A DNA stretch of 48,100 nt from Fibrobacter sp. (lineage in GTDB: Bacteria; Fibrobacterota; Fibrobacteria; Fibrobacterales; Fibrobacteraceae): positions 1-48,100 of the forward strand of contig JAAZFC010000096.1 of the NCBI GenBank assembly GCA_012511955.1, read 5' to 3'. Under the pieces are notes generated by a model, which was not told the DNA's origin, did no database searches, and saw only the letters and a list, made by a program, of their open reading frames with translations. Shown here in pieces: positions 24,540-34,482 of this stretch. The position numbers were made by a program, and so were the translations under genes. Position 1 is the stretch's first letter. Every line of letters starts with the position of its first letter.

Positions 24540-27500
24540 TTAATGAACTCTAATTACTCCAAAACTACTAGTTTTTTCGGCATGGGATTTTTTAGCACTA
24601 CCCCTGCGGTAAGCCGGCACTCTTTCGGCAACGCCTTTATCATCTAAAGGCACCTTTTCGTCTTCCATGGCCATGTACGAAGTGGTGAAATTAAATCTTC
24701 CCACATAAGATCCACTCCCAACAATACGCCCCGACTTAGATTTAGGACCAGAACCGTCATGGCTAAGCCATTCAAAATTCAAGGAAAGTGTACCATCATC
24801 GCTGATATATTCTCTACCTATATCGTCTAAATTAAAGCGCAATTTAGTACCATTAACAAACTGTCCTAATTGATCGTATATGTTTAAAACTATTGATAAT
24901 TGGTAATTTACGGTGTATTTATCTCCATCGTATTGGTGATCAGTCCATGGCAGATTTATCTCAACTTTAAAAGTTGTACCTAAACAGTTATAGGCTGTAG
25001 TATCATATATTACACCTTTATTCACAAACATATTAGTACTACCTTCGGAAATATTTTGCATGGTATTTTCCCCAGGTAAATTTACTGTAATTCTAAAATA
25101 ATCATCAGGATCGGGAGCATGGGGTCCATAGCCTTGTTGCACAGCATCGGGATCTCTACCTACCACTGGTGTATGCACGCTAATTTTATAATCAACTTTA
25201 TCATCCTCTACCCCTTTAACTTGAATCCAAGGTGCATTGGGTGCAGGTAAGATATTTGCTCTATCCACTAAGCCACTTAAAACAGGCTCGGAATATAGGC
25301 GTACAAAGTCTCCGATGCGAACTGTACCAGCATTTTCTTTATCAAAGAAGAAAATAAAGAGAGAATCGTTTCCAAGGCGCATGGAAACAGCAGGAATAAT
25401 TTCAGAAACATTGCCACTGCGACGGCGCAGTAAAATCACTCCTCCGGTGGTATCTACGGGTTCACTTACAACCAAGCCCAAGGAGTCCATTCCCGAACGC
25501 ATATTAGACAATCGTGCCGCAGTTAAAACCGGACCTACGGAGTCAGAAACGCTATATTCCACTTCAAAAAAGCCTCCCGCAGGCCCCAAACGAGGTTTTA
25601 CACGACCACGACCGTTACGATGGCCATGGGTGGTACCAAAGGGGAAGATTTTTTCATCGAACTCCAATTCTAAGACCGAGAAAGTATCTGTTTGGGTTTC
25701 AAAAATTGGCATATCATTAGCGTCGAGTACAGCATCGCCATTTGCATCGAAAACTCCCACTTTATTTTCGCGAGTTTTATAATCTAAATTCCACTGACGC
25801 GCTTTGGAGGGAAGCAATGATCGTTGAATAGCGGGGTTTCCCCAACTCACCACAAAACTGTCGAGCATATCTTTATCGCGGAGCTTGCGGGCAAATTCCA
25901 TGTAAAGTACTTCGGGGTAGCCGTTGCCATCTACATCCTTCATTATAGCCACATTTACTGGTACTGGTTTAGGCACTTCTATGACCATTACTCGTCCGTC
26001 GCAACCATTGGGATCCAAAGAGTTTAAAGCATTGTCATTAACTAAAAAACTTGGATCTATTTCCGCAAAATAGCCTGAATCTATAAGACTACCATTGGTG
26101 TTGCCAGTGATGGCAAAAAGCCAACTTTGTCCATCATTTTCAGTGTTGGCTCTATCCACCACAGTAATACTAGCAGTGTTTAATTTTTCCCCTTGGCTAT
26201 TATAGACGGCCAAAGGCCAAGTACTGCGACTTTGCAAGGAAACAGGCTCATTAAAGCTGATCATTATGGTATCTTGCTCTGACTCCCTATCAATATTTTC
26301 TAAAATGCTCACCCCAATAAGCTTAGGTAAAATACCATCAGTTACTTTAACCTTAGAATCTTCGGCACCAATGCCATCTATGTGCATTTTCACAGAAACT
26401 TCACCACTAGGAGCTGCATTAGTAGTTAAGTTTGCCGAGGTGGGAATAGGGATTTGAATGGTAGCCAAATTTGTTACCGGTTTATCATTAATAAGCGTAA
26501 AGCTTATAACTCCACCGGTGAGAGGGTTATCCACGCTTATATTTATGGTGTCTAATTTGTCACCAGGTCCAAAAGCTTGACTAAAATGTAATTCAAGCAT
26601 ATCGGGAATATCATCGCAATCGCTGTCTAAAAGCTTAGCCACGGTCAAAGCAGGGGTTTTGCTTTCGGCATAAAAACTTTGTTCGCTCACATCTTCGTCA
26701 TCGTCGGGATCCACATAGCGCACGATGATAGTATCGCCAGCGAAAAAGACGATTTCGTCTTTGCCCGTAGAGCCTACGGCTTTGGGTACGCCACTGATGG
26801 GGCTAGATGAACTGAAAACACCATTATCATTGAATTTCAAATCAACTTTTAGGGTATCGCCTTTGCGAGCATTGATAACCAACACAGGCACGCTGGGAGT
26901 TTTAGCCTTGATTTTGTCGTCATCACGCACGGTGATGTTAAAGTTGATAGCGCCAGGTTCTGCAGGGCTGGTTACGGACTTGCCTGTGGCCACATCGGTG
27001 ATTATCAAAGTAGATGCGGTGAGTTCACCACGACTAAATTGCACAAAGAAGTTATGGTTGGTAAAGGCGCAACCTCCAAACTCTTGACACTCCGCACAGC
27101 TGAGATCGGGGCCTGCAAATACGGTGATATCCACCTTATTGCCTCCAATGCCCATGCGTACGGGGATATTTAGATCAAACATTTCCGTATCATAGTTGTA
27201 AATCGCTGCCTTTTGCACTTCTTCGTCGGAAAGAGGGCTTCCATTTACCCAAATTGAATTGATGCTCCCCGCTTCGGTTACATGGGCGGTTCCCTTTACA
27301 TAAATGGTTGAAGAAGCTGCGTCAAGCTCTACCCTAGCTCCGTTGGAAACATTAAAAGGCGCTTGAAAAGTAGTAGTTATTTTATAATCCGAGCGTTTGG
27401 TAATTTGCTCTTGATACGAAGGAGAGAAACCCCAGACAAATTCATCTTTGCGATATACCACAATATAGGGATTAACAGGAGCCATATCAGCATCGCCAAA

Positions 27501-30500
27501 TTCTTTATCTTCCGTGGGCATTCCCACATAATCCACGGGATCACCTTGGGCGCGACTGTGGGGCATCCAGCTCCAATCCCCCCCGGCAGCACTAAAGCGT
27601 TTTGCCGCTGGAGTTACCATGGGGTCGCACTTAATGGAACCATCGGGGTTTCTGTTACCAATACCGCCACTTAAGCGAATATCTTGGCGTAAACGGGAGG
27701 AAGATTTTATGGTGGTAGAACCTAGATTTAAGGGAATATACCAAGAATACTCTGAGGTTTGCGGGTTATAGGTGTCATCTAAGCGCTGGGGTTTTGCTCC
27801 GCGCAATAAGTCGCGAATTTCCCGGTCATTTTCACAGGGCAAATTAAAGCCAGCCTCATTATAAGCTTGGCAAATATCGCTATCAAACATAATCTGACAA
27901 TTAGACATCTGGGCTTCGGTGGCATTTACATACAGTCGTAAAGTGAGACTATCAAAAGCTCGTTCTTCGTTATTAAAGATATTAAAGTTTATAAATTGCA
28001 TGCCACCAATATCGTACTCATAGGTACGCACTTCAAAGTCATATTGGGTTACTGGAGTAGTAAATTGTAGGGGTTGACCATTATCATCTACGGCTTTGCG
28101 CACACCGTTACTTTCCACCACATAATAATAAGTGGTTTTCTCTTGTAAACCGCCAATTTTCATATAATGGAAACGAGTGGGCACACCACTTTCATCGCCA
28201 CTTTTGCTCCACCGCATATTGTCGTAAGAAGTTAATACCGTGTCCCAATAAATTTTCGATTCGTATTCGCCATTGGGGGTAAACCACATGATTTCGGCAC
28301 TATCGGCTGAGACATTACAAACCTTGACATTTTGAATATCCGCAGAAGCCGGGGGACTGGCTAGAGTGGTGAAGGTAAAGGGAGTTTGGGTGCTGTCCAC
28401 TGCGTAAATTACCCGGTGATTGCCACTTTGTTGGTTGTATGCACTCACAGTAAAGAAGTATTCAGTGCCATTTTGCAAGGGTTTTAAAATAATGGTATGG
28501 ATGGAATTAGGGGTATCGCTGCTTACGCTTTGATCTAAAACTTCGGGGGAAGTGCCAAAATTTATGGTAGAAGTACCAAAACGGTCTTGACGCACCACCA
28601 CGATGGCGGAATCAAAACCCACATATTTAATTTCTACGGTGGCACTGGGAGGGCGCATTAAATCTTCGCTTTTAGCAGCTACAATGGTGGGAGCTATAAA
28701 AGAAGCTGTGCCATCTATACAAGTTTCCGAAAGATGGTAATCTTCCCAACTCATGGAAGCTGGAACCATGGAATTAGTCCCTCCCGCAGGTATGCCTCCA
28801 TATAAAGCTCCCGTGGGAGGACGGTATTTGTAGGGAGCTCCGGGAACATTTTTGCCTTCGGGGTTAGCGGATCTATGGTGAGGGTGGGCATCGTTTTTGT
28901 CGCCCACACCCAACAGCATAGAGAGATCCCAAGGATTCATGCCTAACATGTAGTTCAGCTGATTAATGCCCAGTTGCTGCATTTCTTTGGACTTCCAGTC
29001 TTGTGCCCCCATATTGGGCAAATTAAGACCTTCTAAATCTTTAGCTATATCGGCATAGGCCATGACTTCAAAAATATTCCCCGCTTGGTAGCGATTATAA
29101 ATCCAAGTTTGGTCGGTGAACATGGTAAACCATATTGGATCGTATTTAACCTGGCTCTGCTTCCACATTATAACCCCACTGGGTAGTGTAATACTTGTGC
29201 TGGCAGATCCTAAGCTCATGTCACCAAGGTTACAAACCATGGTTAAAATCACATCTTCTATATAAGCCAAACGGCGATTATTATCTATGCCATATTGGGC
29301 GGCGCGGTCTGCTGAAGATAAAATCAACTTATAAAAGGCATAAAGCGTATAAGTGTAAGCGTTAGCCCAGGAGGTGTTTTTGCCACTTTTTAGCAAGGTT
29401 GGTTCTTTATGCGCAAACCACCCTCCCCTAAAAGCCCCTGCTCCATTTCTATCATGCATAAAATCGTGTTTATTTTGCCCTTCGCTAAGCGCAGGGTTTT
29501 CCACAGCATCGTAAAGGTACATGGTATCTTGGGTAGCATAGAGCAAAGCAATGGCGGCTAAGCCCAAATCATCATAGTATTCGTTATTACCATTATAAGC
29601 AGAGCTTGAGAAAGTGGATAAGGTGTTGTTAGCGTTATTAGAAGTTCCTAGGGCAAGTTCCTTGGCAAAAACATAGAGTTCTTTGGCTACTTTTAAGGCT
29701 TTGGCAGCAAATTCTGGGTCATAGACCTCATAATGCACGGAAAGTATGGCTAAACCAGCAGCAAACTGCGCACCAACTGTGGAACCCACTTCTCCCAAAC
29801 GCAAATCACGCTCGTGAGGGCCTCCCCGACCTGTGATGCTAGTGGGGATAAAATCTTGATTTTCGGGTCTGCCCCACCAACCGTGGTCGGCACCAAAATT
29901 ACCCACAGACAAGGGCATATTATCGATTACTCCATTGGCAAAATCATAAGCCTTTAGAGCATAATCGGCACCGTGTTTGGCTTCGCGCAAAATATCAGGG
30001 ATGCCATCGGTGTTATGTATTTCTGAATGGTTATAAGCGTAGTTATCTTCATCCCGGGTGGGGTCAGCGGCATGCATAACAGATAAAACCATAAATGCGT
30101 AGGATTGAGTAAGAGATTCTTTAAGATGGTCACCGCAGTCGTACCAACCTCCAGACATGGAGCCAGGAGTACCAGTACCGCCTCCACCTTGTCCTCCCAC
30201 TATGGGTCCACCACCATCTTGGGTGTGCGAAGGGGGATGAAACCAAGATTCACTATCACCGCTGCGGTTGATGCCATAAAATTTGAGGGTGGCATCGCGC
30301 ACCATGGAATAAATACGGTCACTGATAATAAAAGTCGCAGAAAAATCATTACCCACCTTGATGCGCATACGAGTTTCCTCAGGTAGTCCCCCTGGTAAAA
30401 AGCCTTTTTGCAAAGAGCCTTTAGGACCAAAATTTTCCACAGAATAACGAATATTCATATCTCGTTCTGCATTAACCCCAGCCACAATCTTATAATGGGA

Positions 30501-30902
30501 TTCCGTGGAAGTGCCCGTGGGTTCAAAAGTACCCGTACCCAAAACTGTGGTGCCACTGGAATCCACCACCTCGAAAGTACTGGCATTACCCACATAGTAA
30601 ATCATTTTTTCGGGATCCGAAGGCAAATATCCCGCCTGATTTACCCGAATGGGTGACATATTCAAATTAATAGCATCCAAATAAGCTTGGTTAAGAGTAT
30701 CAGGAATGGGTGCATTGGGTTCGTAAGCCGCTGGGGTGAGGTTGGTGGGTACGGAATTGCTACGCATACCAGGCACATATTGGTCGAAAATAGTGCTGTC
30801 CCAAGATAAGGGAAACACTGGCCTAATAAGTTCAAAAGGCGTGGGTTCTATTTGAGCAAACGCTGTTAGACAACTTAGCAACAAAACTATAATAAAACGC
30901 AA
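24540..30902 (-). CDS. Giant multimodular GH9 cellulase (endoglucanase)
   Basis: 2120 residues from a TTG at 30902. This start is preferred to an ATG at 30953 because GCGGAGG lies 6 nt upstream and the product then begins with a clean signal peptide ending LTAFAQ. It has a CelD-type Ig-like domain (PIRVNQAGYLPSD near 85), then a GH9 catalytic domain with GGWYDCGDH (D255, D258), GMNPWDLSMLLG, the HHRSANPEG motif near 675 and the catalytic Glu E726 (LSETCID). Two fibronectin-like modules follow, then beta-rich regions with CQECGG-type Cys, calcium-loop-like modules (near 1423 and 1651), a VVSEPVD module and a basic C-terminal domain (GRIVGSGSYV, tail RRGSAKKSHAEK). It hydrolyses beta-1,4-glucan outside the cell. 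It is far larger than most GH9 enzymes. The last modules match two other large proteins here. Confidence 0.9.
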   Translation of the reverse strand: MRFIIVLLLSCLTAFAQIEPTPFELIRPVFPLSWDSTIFDQYVPGMRSNSVPTNLTPAAYEPNAPIPDTLNQAYLDAINLNMSPIRVNQAGYLPSDPEKMIYYVGNASTFEVVDSSGTTVLGTGTFEPTGTSTESHYKIVAGVNAERDMNIRYSVENFGPKGSLQKGFLPGGLPEETRMRIKVGNDFSATFIISDRIYSMVRDATLKFYGINRSGDSESWFHPPSHTQDGGGPIVGGQGGGGTGTPGSMSGGWYDCGDHLKESLTQSYAFMVLSVMHAADPTRDEDNYAYNHSEIHNTDGIPDILREAKHGADYALKAYDFANGVIDNMPLSVGNFGADHGWWGRPENQDFIPTSITGRGGPHERDLRLGEVGSTVGAQFAAGLAILSVHYEVYDPEFAAKALKVAKELYVFAKELALGTSNNANNTLSTFSSSAYNGNNEYYDDLGLAAIALLYATQDTMYLYDAVENPALSEGQNKHDFMHDRNGAGAFRGGWFAHKEPTLLKSGKNTSWANAYTYTLYAFYKLILSSADRAAQYGIDNNRRLAYIEDVILTMVCNLGDMSLGSASTSITLPSGVIMWKQSQVKYDPIWFTMFTDQTWIYNRYQAGNIFEVMAYADIAKDLEGLNLPNMGAQDWKSKEMQQLGINQLNYMLGMNPWDLSMLLGVGDKNDAHPHHRSANPEGKNVPGAPYKYRPPTGALYGGIPAGGTNSMVPASMSWEDYHLSETCIDGTASFIAPTIVAAKSEDLMRPPSATVEIKYVGFDSAIVVVRQDRFGTSTINFGTSPEVLDQSVSSDTPNSIHTIILKPLQNGTEYFFTVSAYNQQSGNHRVIYAVDSTQTPFTFTTLASPPASADIQNVKVCNVSADSAEIMWFTPNGEYESKIYWDTVLTSYDNMRWSKSGDESGVPTRFHYMKIGGLQEKTTYYYVVESNGVRKAVDDNGQPLQFTTPVTQYDFEVRTYEYDIGGMQFINFNIFNNEERAFDSLTLRLYVNATEAQMSNCQIMFDSDICQAYNEAGFNLPCENDREIRDLLRGAKPQRLDDTYNPQTSEYSWYIPLNLGSTTIKSSSRLRQDIRLSGGIGNRNPDGSIKCDPMVTPAAKRFSAAGGDWSWMPHSRAQGDPVDYVGMPTEDKEFGDADMAPVNPYIVVYRKDEFVWGFSPSYQEQITKRSDYKITTTFQAPFNVSNGARVELDAASSTIYVKGTAHVTEAGSINSIWVNGSPLSDEEVQKAAIYNYDTEMFDLNIPVRMGIGGNKVDITVFAGPDLSCAECQEFGGCAFTNHNFFVQFSRGELTASTLIITDVATGKSVTSPAEPGAINFNITVRDDDKIKAKTPSVPVLVINARKGDTLKVDLKFNDNGVFSSSSPISGVPKAVGSTGKDEIVFFAGDTIIVRYVDPDDDEDVSEQSFYAESKTPALTVAKLLDSDCDDIPDMLELHFSQAFGPGDKLDTINISVDNPLTGGVISFTLINDKPVTNLATIQIPIPTSANLTTNAAPSGEVSVKMHIDGIGAEDSKVKVTDGILPKLIGVSILENIDRESEQDTIMISFNEPVSLQSRSTWPLAVYNSQGEKLNTASITVVDRANTENDGQSWLFAITGNTNGSLIDSGYFAEIDPSFLVNDNALNSLDPNGCDGRVMVIEVPKPVPVNVAIMKDVDGNGYPEVLYMEFARKLRDKDMLDSFVVSWGNPAIQRSLLPSKARQWNLDYKTRENKVGVFDANGDAVLDANDMPIFETQTDTFSVLELEFDEKIFPFGTTHGHRNGRGRVKPRLGPAGGFFEVEYSVSDSVGPVLTAARLSNMRSGMDSLGLVVSEPVDTTGGVILLRRRSGNVSEIIPAVSMRLGNDSLFIFFFDKENAGTVRIGDFVRLYSEPVLSGLVDRANILPAPNAPWIQVKGVEDDKVDYKISVHTPVVGRDPDAVQQGYGPHAPDPDDYFRITVNLPGENTMQNISEGSTNMFVNKGVIYDTTAYNCLGTTFKVEINLPWTDHQYDGDKYTVNYQLSIVLNIYDQLGQFVNGTKLRFNLDDIGREYISDDGTLSLNFEWLSHDGSGPKSKSGRIVGSGSYVGRFNFTTSYMAMEDEKVPLDDKGVAERVPAYRRGSAKKSHAEKTSSFGVIRVH

Positions 30903-30984
30903 GAAAACCTCCGCTGATAATACCCTTTTACCCACTACACCCATTGAAATCAATAATATAAATATTTTTGCTTTTCACAACAAC

Positions 30985-31012
30985 AATATATACTAATGTA
31001 TAATATTCTCAA
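30985..31012 (-). promoter_or_regulatory. Sigma-70-type promoter for the GH9 gene
   Basis: On the minus strand, TTGAGA (31012-31007) and TATATT (30990-30985) are 16 nt apart in the AT-rich gap behind the MATE gene. Transcription would begin near 30978, leaving a leader of about 75 nt before the TTG start. Inferred by eye. Confidence 0.45.
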
Positions 31013-31092
31013 ACATAATATTTGTAAAAATGGTGATGGAGTTTCAACGAGCTTGACGGGGAGTAATTAGTAGAGTGCTTTCTTCGAAAAGA

Positions 31093-32502
31093 TTAGTCTA
31101 ATATAGTTTTCCAATTGCCGGTCCGCCAACGAGCTATTAAGAATACGGGGAATACCACAAAAACGGCCACCGTTGCAGCCCAGCCCACTTTAGCTCCTAA
31201 ATCGAGTACATTAAGTAAGATATATAAAATGCCCACCAGCGCCCAGTTTACGCTTACCATTATCACCATGGTCCAAAATGTATCGCCAGCACCGCGCAAA
31301 GCCCCGGCAAAAACCACCATTACAGCTTGGGTAAACACATAAAGTGCAGCGATGCGCAACATAAACACGCTGATTGGAAAAGCTTGCAAAAACATATCAT
31401 CTACTGGATGCGGCCTAAATACATGCACTAAAAACTCTGGAAATCCCACAAATGCCACCAAAACCACTGCAGAAAAGCCCCACCCTATGAAGATTCCCGA
31501 GCGAGTGGCCTTTTTTACGATGTCAAACTTTTTGGCGGCCGCATAGCGCCCCACCAAGCTACTCATAGCTACTTCTATGCCCAAAAGCGGCACATAAGAG
31601 ATGCTATCCCAGGTGAACATGATGGTTGCAGCGGCGGCCACCACAGCCCCTTGGCCGTGAAAGAGTTGCACCAATAGTTGAAAAGAAAACAAGTTTAAGA
31701 ACATTTCTAGGCCAGCGGGGCTGCCCTTGCGCACCAAGGTCCAAAAGTATATGCGGTGATAGCGCAAGGAGCGTTTGGTTCCACCAAAGCGGTGGCGAAC
31801 TCGCCGCTTAGCGTACTGCCCTGCCATCACTGCCACGGTAGCTATGCCTCCGAGAATAGTCCCCACGGCTGCGCCTTGGATTCCCCAAGCAGGCAAACCA
31901 AAATTTCCGAAAATCAAACCGTAATTTGCCCCGGCGTTTACCAATAATCCCACCACCGAAGCTACCATAATCACCCGAGTTTCCCCAATTCCCGAAAAGA
32001 AGGAAGCCAAAGCATGACGAATCAAAGGCACTATGGATCCAAGTATTAAAATATTGAAATACTGGTTTTGTAAAACTAGTTGCTGGGGGTCTATGCTCGA
32101 TGCACCAAAAATTATGCGGGCAAAAGGCCGGGAAAGAATCACAACTACAGGCCATGACATCAACGCAATAATCAACGCTTGAATTAATATGCGAGAGCAA
32201 GATTTTTCTCGACGAGCGCCCAAACTTTGAGCCACTAAAGCATTGGCATAGCCAATTAAGCCCATAAAAAAAGTAGTACTGGTAAAGCTAGCTAAGCCCC
32301 CCGCCATGGATGCGCTCATGTGCAAAGTTCCTAAACGCGCCAGAAAAAGACGATCCACCATGGTCATCAAGGTATCTAAAGCGTGAGAAACAATCATGGG
32401 CAAGGAAATCGCCATGGTTTCGCGAATACCGCCAGGAACATATTTTTTTTGTCTTAATTTATTCAAAAGTGAGTCAATTATAACAAAAAACTGCCTTCGC
32501 AA
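31093..32502 (-). CDS. MATE-family multidrug/organic cation exporter
   Basis: 469 residues with about twelve membrane helices, the MATE layout. The typical N-terminal motif is PGGIRETMAISLPMIVSHALD, followed by TMVDRLFLARLG and, in the second half, RKGSPAGLEMFLNL and GAGDTFWTMVIM. It exports organic cations or drugs, coupled to Na+ or H+; the substrate is unknown. The start is unsure: the longest frame begins with TTG at 32502, but that codon lies in the loop of a terminator-like hairpin with no ribosome site. TTG at 32466 or ATG at 32415 are alternatives. If the hairpin acts in the leader, the gene starts at 32466 or later. Confidence 0.85.
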   Translation of the reverse strand: MRRQFFVIIDSLLNKLRQKKYVPGGIRETMAISLPMIVSHALDTLMTMVDRLFLARLGTLHMSASMAGGLASFTSTTFFMGLIGYANALVAQSLGARREKSCSRILIQALIIALMSWPVVVILSRPFARIIFGASSIDPQQLVLQNQYFNILILGSIVPLIRHALASFFSGIGETRVIMVASVVGLLVNAGANYGLIFGNFGLPAWGIQGAAVGTILGGIATVAVMAGQYAKRRVRHRFGGTKRSLRYHRIYFWTLVRKGSPAGLEMFLNLFSFQLLVQLFHGQGAVVAAAATIMFTWDSISYVPLLGIEVAMSSLVGRYAAAKKFDIVKKATRSGIFIGWGFSAVVLVAFVGFPEFLVHVFRPHPVDDMFLQAFPISVFMLRIAALYVFTQAVMVVFAGALRGAGDTFWTMVIMVSVNWALVGILYILLNVLDLGAKVGWAATVAVFVVFPVFLIARWRTGNWKTILD

Positions 32503-32516
32503 AACAAAGGCAGTTT
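32485..32516 (-). terminator. Terminator-like hairpin in the 5' region of the MATE gene
   Basis: Inverted repeat AAACTGCCTT (32488-32497) and AAGGCAGTTT (32507-32516), 9-nt loop, followed on the minus strand by six T. No minus-strand gene ends here. It lies about 40 nt inside a transcript expected from TTGACA (32590-32585) and TATTTA (32567-32562). It could be an attenuator or the end of a short RNA of about 70 nt. Confidence 0.55.
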
Positions 32517-32561
32517 ATTAACAGAGGAGACTTCAACAAATACTAGAACAACTATTCTATA

Positions 32562-32590
32562 TAAATACATTTTGTTTATTTCAATGTCAA
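32562..32590 (-). promoter_or_regulatory. Strong -35 promoter reading toward the MATE gene
   Basis: Consensus TTGACA (32590-32585 on the minus strand) with a 17-nt spacer to TATTTA (32567-32562). The predicted start near 32555 puts the hairpin at 32516-32485 within the first 70 nt of the transcript. The region also has to hold the dnaG promoter on the plus strand. Confidence 0.5.
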
Positions 32591-32620
32591 GACGATAATA
32601 AATTAATTTTGTCTGCATAT

Positions 32621-34468
32621 ATGTTGCATTACAGTGAAGACATTATCCAACAACTAAAATCCCATGCTGATATTGTGCAGATTATACAGAATTTTGTACC
32701 CTTGCGCCGCCAAGGTTCTAGCTGGGTAGGTCTATGTCCCTTTCACGATGATAGTTCTCCAAGCATGCATGTAACTCCAAGCATGGGTATATATAAATGC
32801 TTTGCCTGTGGAGCCGGGGGGGATGTTTTAAAGTTCATCATGGAACACGAAAAAATGGACTTTATTTCAACATTAAAATTCGTAGCTGCAGAATCTAACT
32901 TTAGCCTTCCCGCCTTAAAAGAAATTGATCCCGCTAAAAGAGAAGAACAAGGCATACTTTTAGAATTACACGACTTGGCAGAAAAGTGGTTTATGCAGCA
33001 ATTGCAAAACACCCAGGATGCGCAACAATATTTGCACAACCGCGATATTAATCTCACTACACAAAAAGAATTCTCCATTGGCTGGGCACCGGCATTGAGG
33101 CAAGGTTTTGTAAAGTGGGCTCAAGAAAAAGGTTTTAGCACAGATTCTATGATTAAAGCCGGGCTTGCAGTGGAGCGAGAAGGCGGAGAAATCACCGATA
33201 GATTTCGCAATAGATTAATTTTTGCTATTAAAAACTTAAGTGGAAACACCATTGGCTTTGGCGGCAGAATTATAGTTGATAATCCTCGGGCTCCCAAGTA
33301 TTTAAATAGTCCAGAAACTCCACTATACAATAAAAGTTCAATTTTATATGGTTTGAATACCGCTCGCAACTTCATGTCCAAAAGCAACGAAGTTTTGGTA
33401 GTAGAGGGTTATTTTGATGTAATTTCGTTAAATCAGGGGGGGATAAATAATGTGGTGGCGGCTTCGGGCACGGCTTTAACAGAAAATCATGGCCGAATTT
33501 TGTCGCGTTACGCCCAAAAGGTATTTCTGCTTTTCGATGGGGATGACGCTGGTCGCACTGCAGCCCGTCGTAGCTTAGATGTGCTTTTACCTTTAAACTT
33601 AACCGTACGGGTTTTGTTGTTTCCCCAAGGTAGTGATCCCGACGATTTGATTAAAACCCATGGTGCAAAAAAGTTCCGCGAATATATAAGTTCTGAATCC
33701 GTAGATTTCATGGAGTTTTTGAGTGTTAGCAGCCCCCAAAACACCCCGGAAGAAAAAGCACAATTTTTACATGAAGTCCGCCAATGTGTGAATTTGATTG
33801 CAGATCCTCTTTTGCGTCAAGAGTACCTAAATTTAGCCACTCGCCGCTTTAATGTAGCGCGGCAAAACTTAACAATGCAGAATCCGGTCATGACACCAAG
33901 GAATTTTGCACCCCCTAAGCCCAATTTAGCACAACCCGCATTAAAGATTCCCAATTTAGAAGCACGTTTTTTAAAGCTTATGTTAGTATCTCCTCAACTT
34001 TGGTCTTATTTACATCCTTGGTTTATCCCCGAAATATTTTCAGTTAGTGCCGTGGCAGAAATTTTGGACTTGGGATTAGCTTTAGTAGAAGAAAAAGGGT
34101 GTTTTAAGCTTTTAACACTCACTGAAGAGCTAAATGACGAAGAAAAAGAGATTATTATTAAATTAAAAGATGAAAAATGGACAGAAAAAAGCGCCGCCCA
34201 AGAATTTTTGGCTAGTTTAATACAGATGTATGGAAGTTATATACAAAATTTGCGTAATAAGTCGCATAAATTTGCCATAAAAAATAACACTTCTGCTGAG
34301 GAATTTAATATCTTGAGACTAAAAACCGCTGGAATTTTAAAAAGGATGAATGAATTGAAACTGCATACCAGTAAAACAGAGAATATCGCTGAATTGTTTA
34401 AACAATGGAATGGCGTCTATCAAGACATTTACCCCTTGATTGAAGAAATGAAATCGAGTTTAACATAA
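32621..34468 (+). CDS. dnaG: DNA primase
   Basis: Makes RNA primers for replication. 615 residues from the ATG at 32621; a TTG four codons upstream is possible. The CHC2 zinc finger is at residues 35-60 ([13 protein letters not shown] then [13 protein letters not shown]), followed by FSIGWAP and [11 protein letters not shown]. The TOPRIM catalytic domain is [13 protein letters not shown] and [16 protein letters not shown]. The C-terminal part, which would bind the DnaB helicase, is weakly conserved. First gene of the dnaG-rpoD-rel run, with rpoD 14 nt on. There is no clear ribosome site. Confidence 0.96.
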   Translation: MLHYSEDIIQQLKSHADIVQIIQNFVPLRRQGSSWVGLCPFHDDSSPSMHVTPSMGIYKCFACGAGGDVLKFIMEHEKMDFISTLKFVAAESNFSLPALKEIDPAKREEQGILLELHDLAEKWFMQQLQNTQDAQQYLHNRDINLTTQKEFSIGWAPALRQGFVKWAQEKGFSTDSMIKAGLAVEREGGEITDRFRNRLIFAIKNLSGNTIGFGGRIIVDNPRAPKYLNSPETPLYNKSSILYGLNTARNFMSKSNEVLVVEGYFDVISLNQGGINNVVAASGTALTENHGRILSRYAQKVFLLFDGDDAGRTAARRSLDVLLPLNLTVRVLLFPQGSDPDDLIKTHGAKKFREYISSESVDFMEFLSVSSPQNTPEEKAQFLHEVRQCVNLIADPLLRQEYLNLATRRFNVARQNLTMQNPVMTPRNFAPPKPNLAQPALKIPNLEARFLKLMLVSPQLWSYLHPWFIPEIFSVSAVAEILDLGLALVEEKGCFKLLTLTEELNDEEKEIIIKLKDEKWTEKSAAQEFLASLIQMYGSYIQNLRNKSHKFAIKNNTSAEEFNILRLKTAGILKRMNELKLHTSKTENIAELFKQWNGVYQDIYPLIEEMKSSLT

Positions 34469-34482
34469 TTTTAAGGAGTTAT

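Noticed and set aside
25237-25782. 181-residue plus-strand frame
   Set aside because: It lies entirely inside the GH9 gene on the other strand, with no family motif and no ribosome site.
30978-31000. CAATATATACTA near the GH9 promoter, resembling half of an NrdR box
   Set aside because: The right half of the palindrome is missing, and AT-rich DNA gives such matches often. The gene is not a reductase.
32540-32580. Possible leader peptide before the MATE gene on the minus strand (ATG near 32573)
   Set aside because: Its ATG lies upstream of the predicted transcription start, and its frame shows no regulatory codon run.
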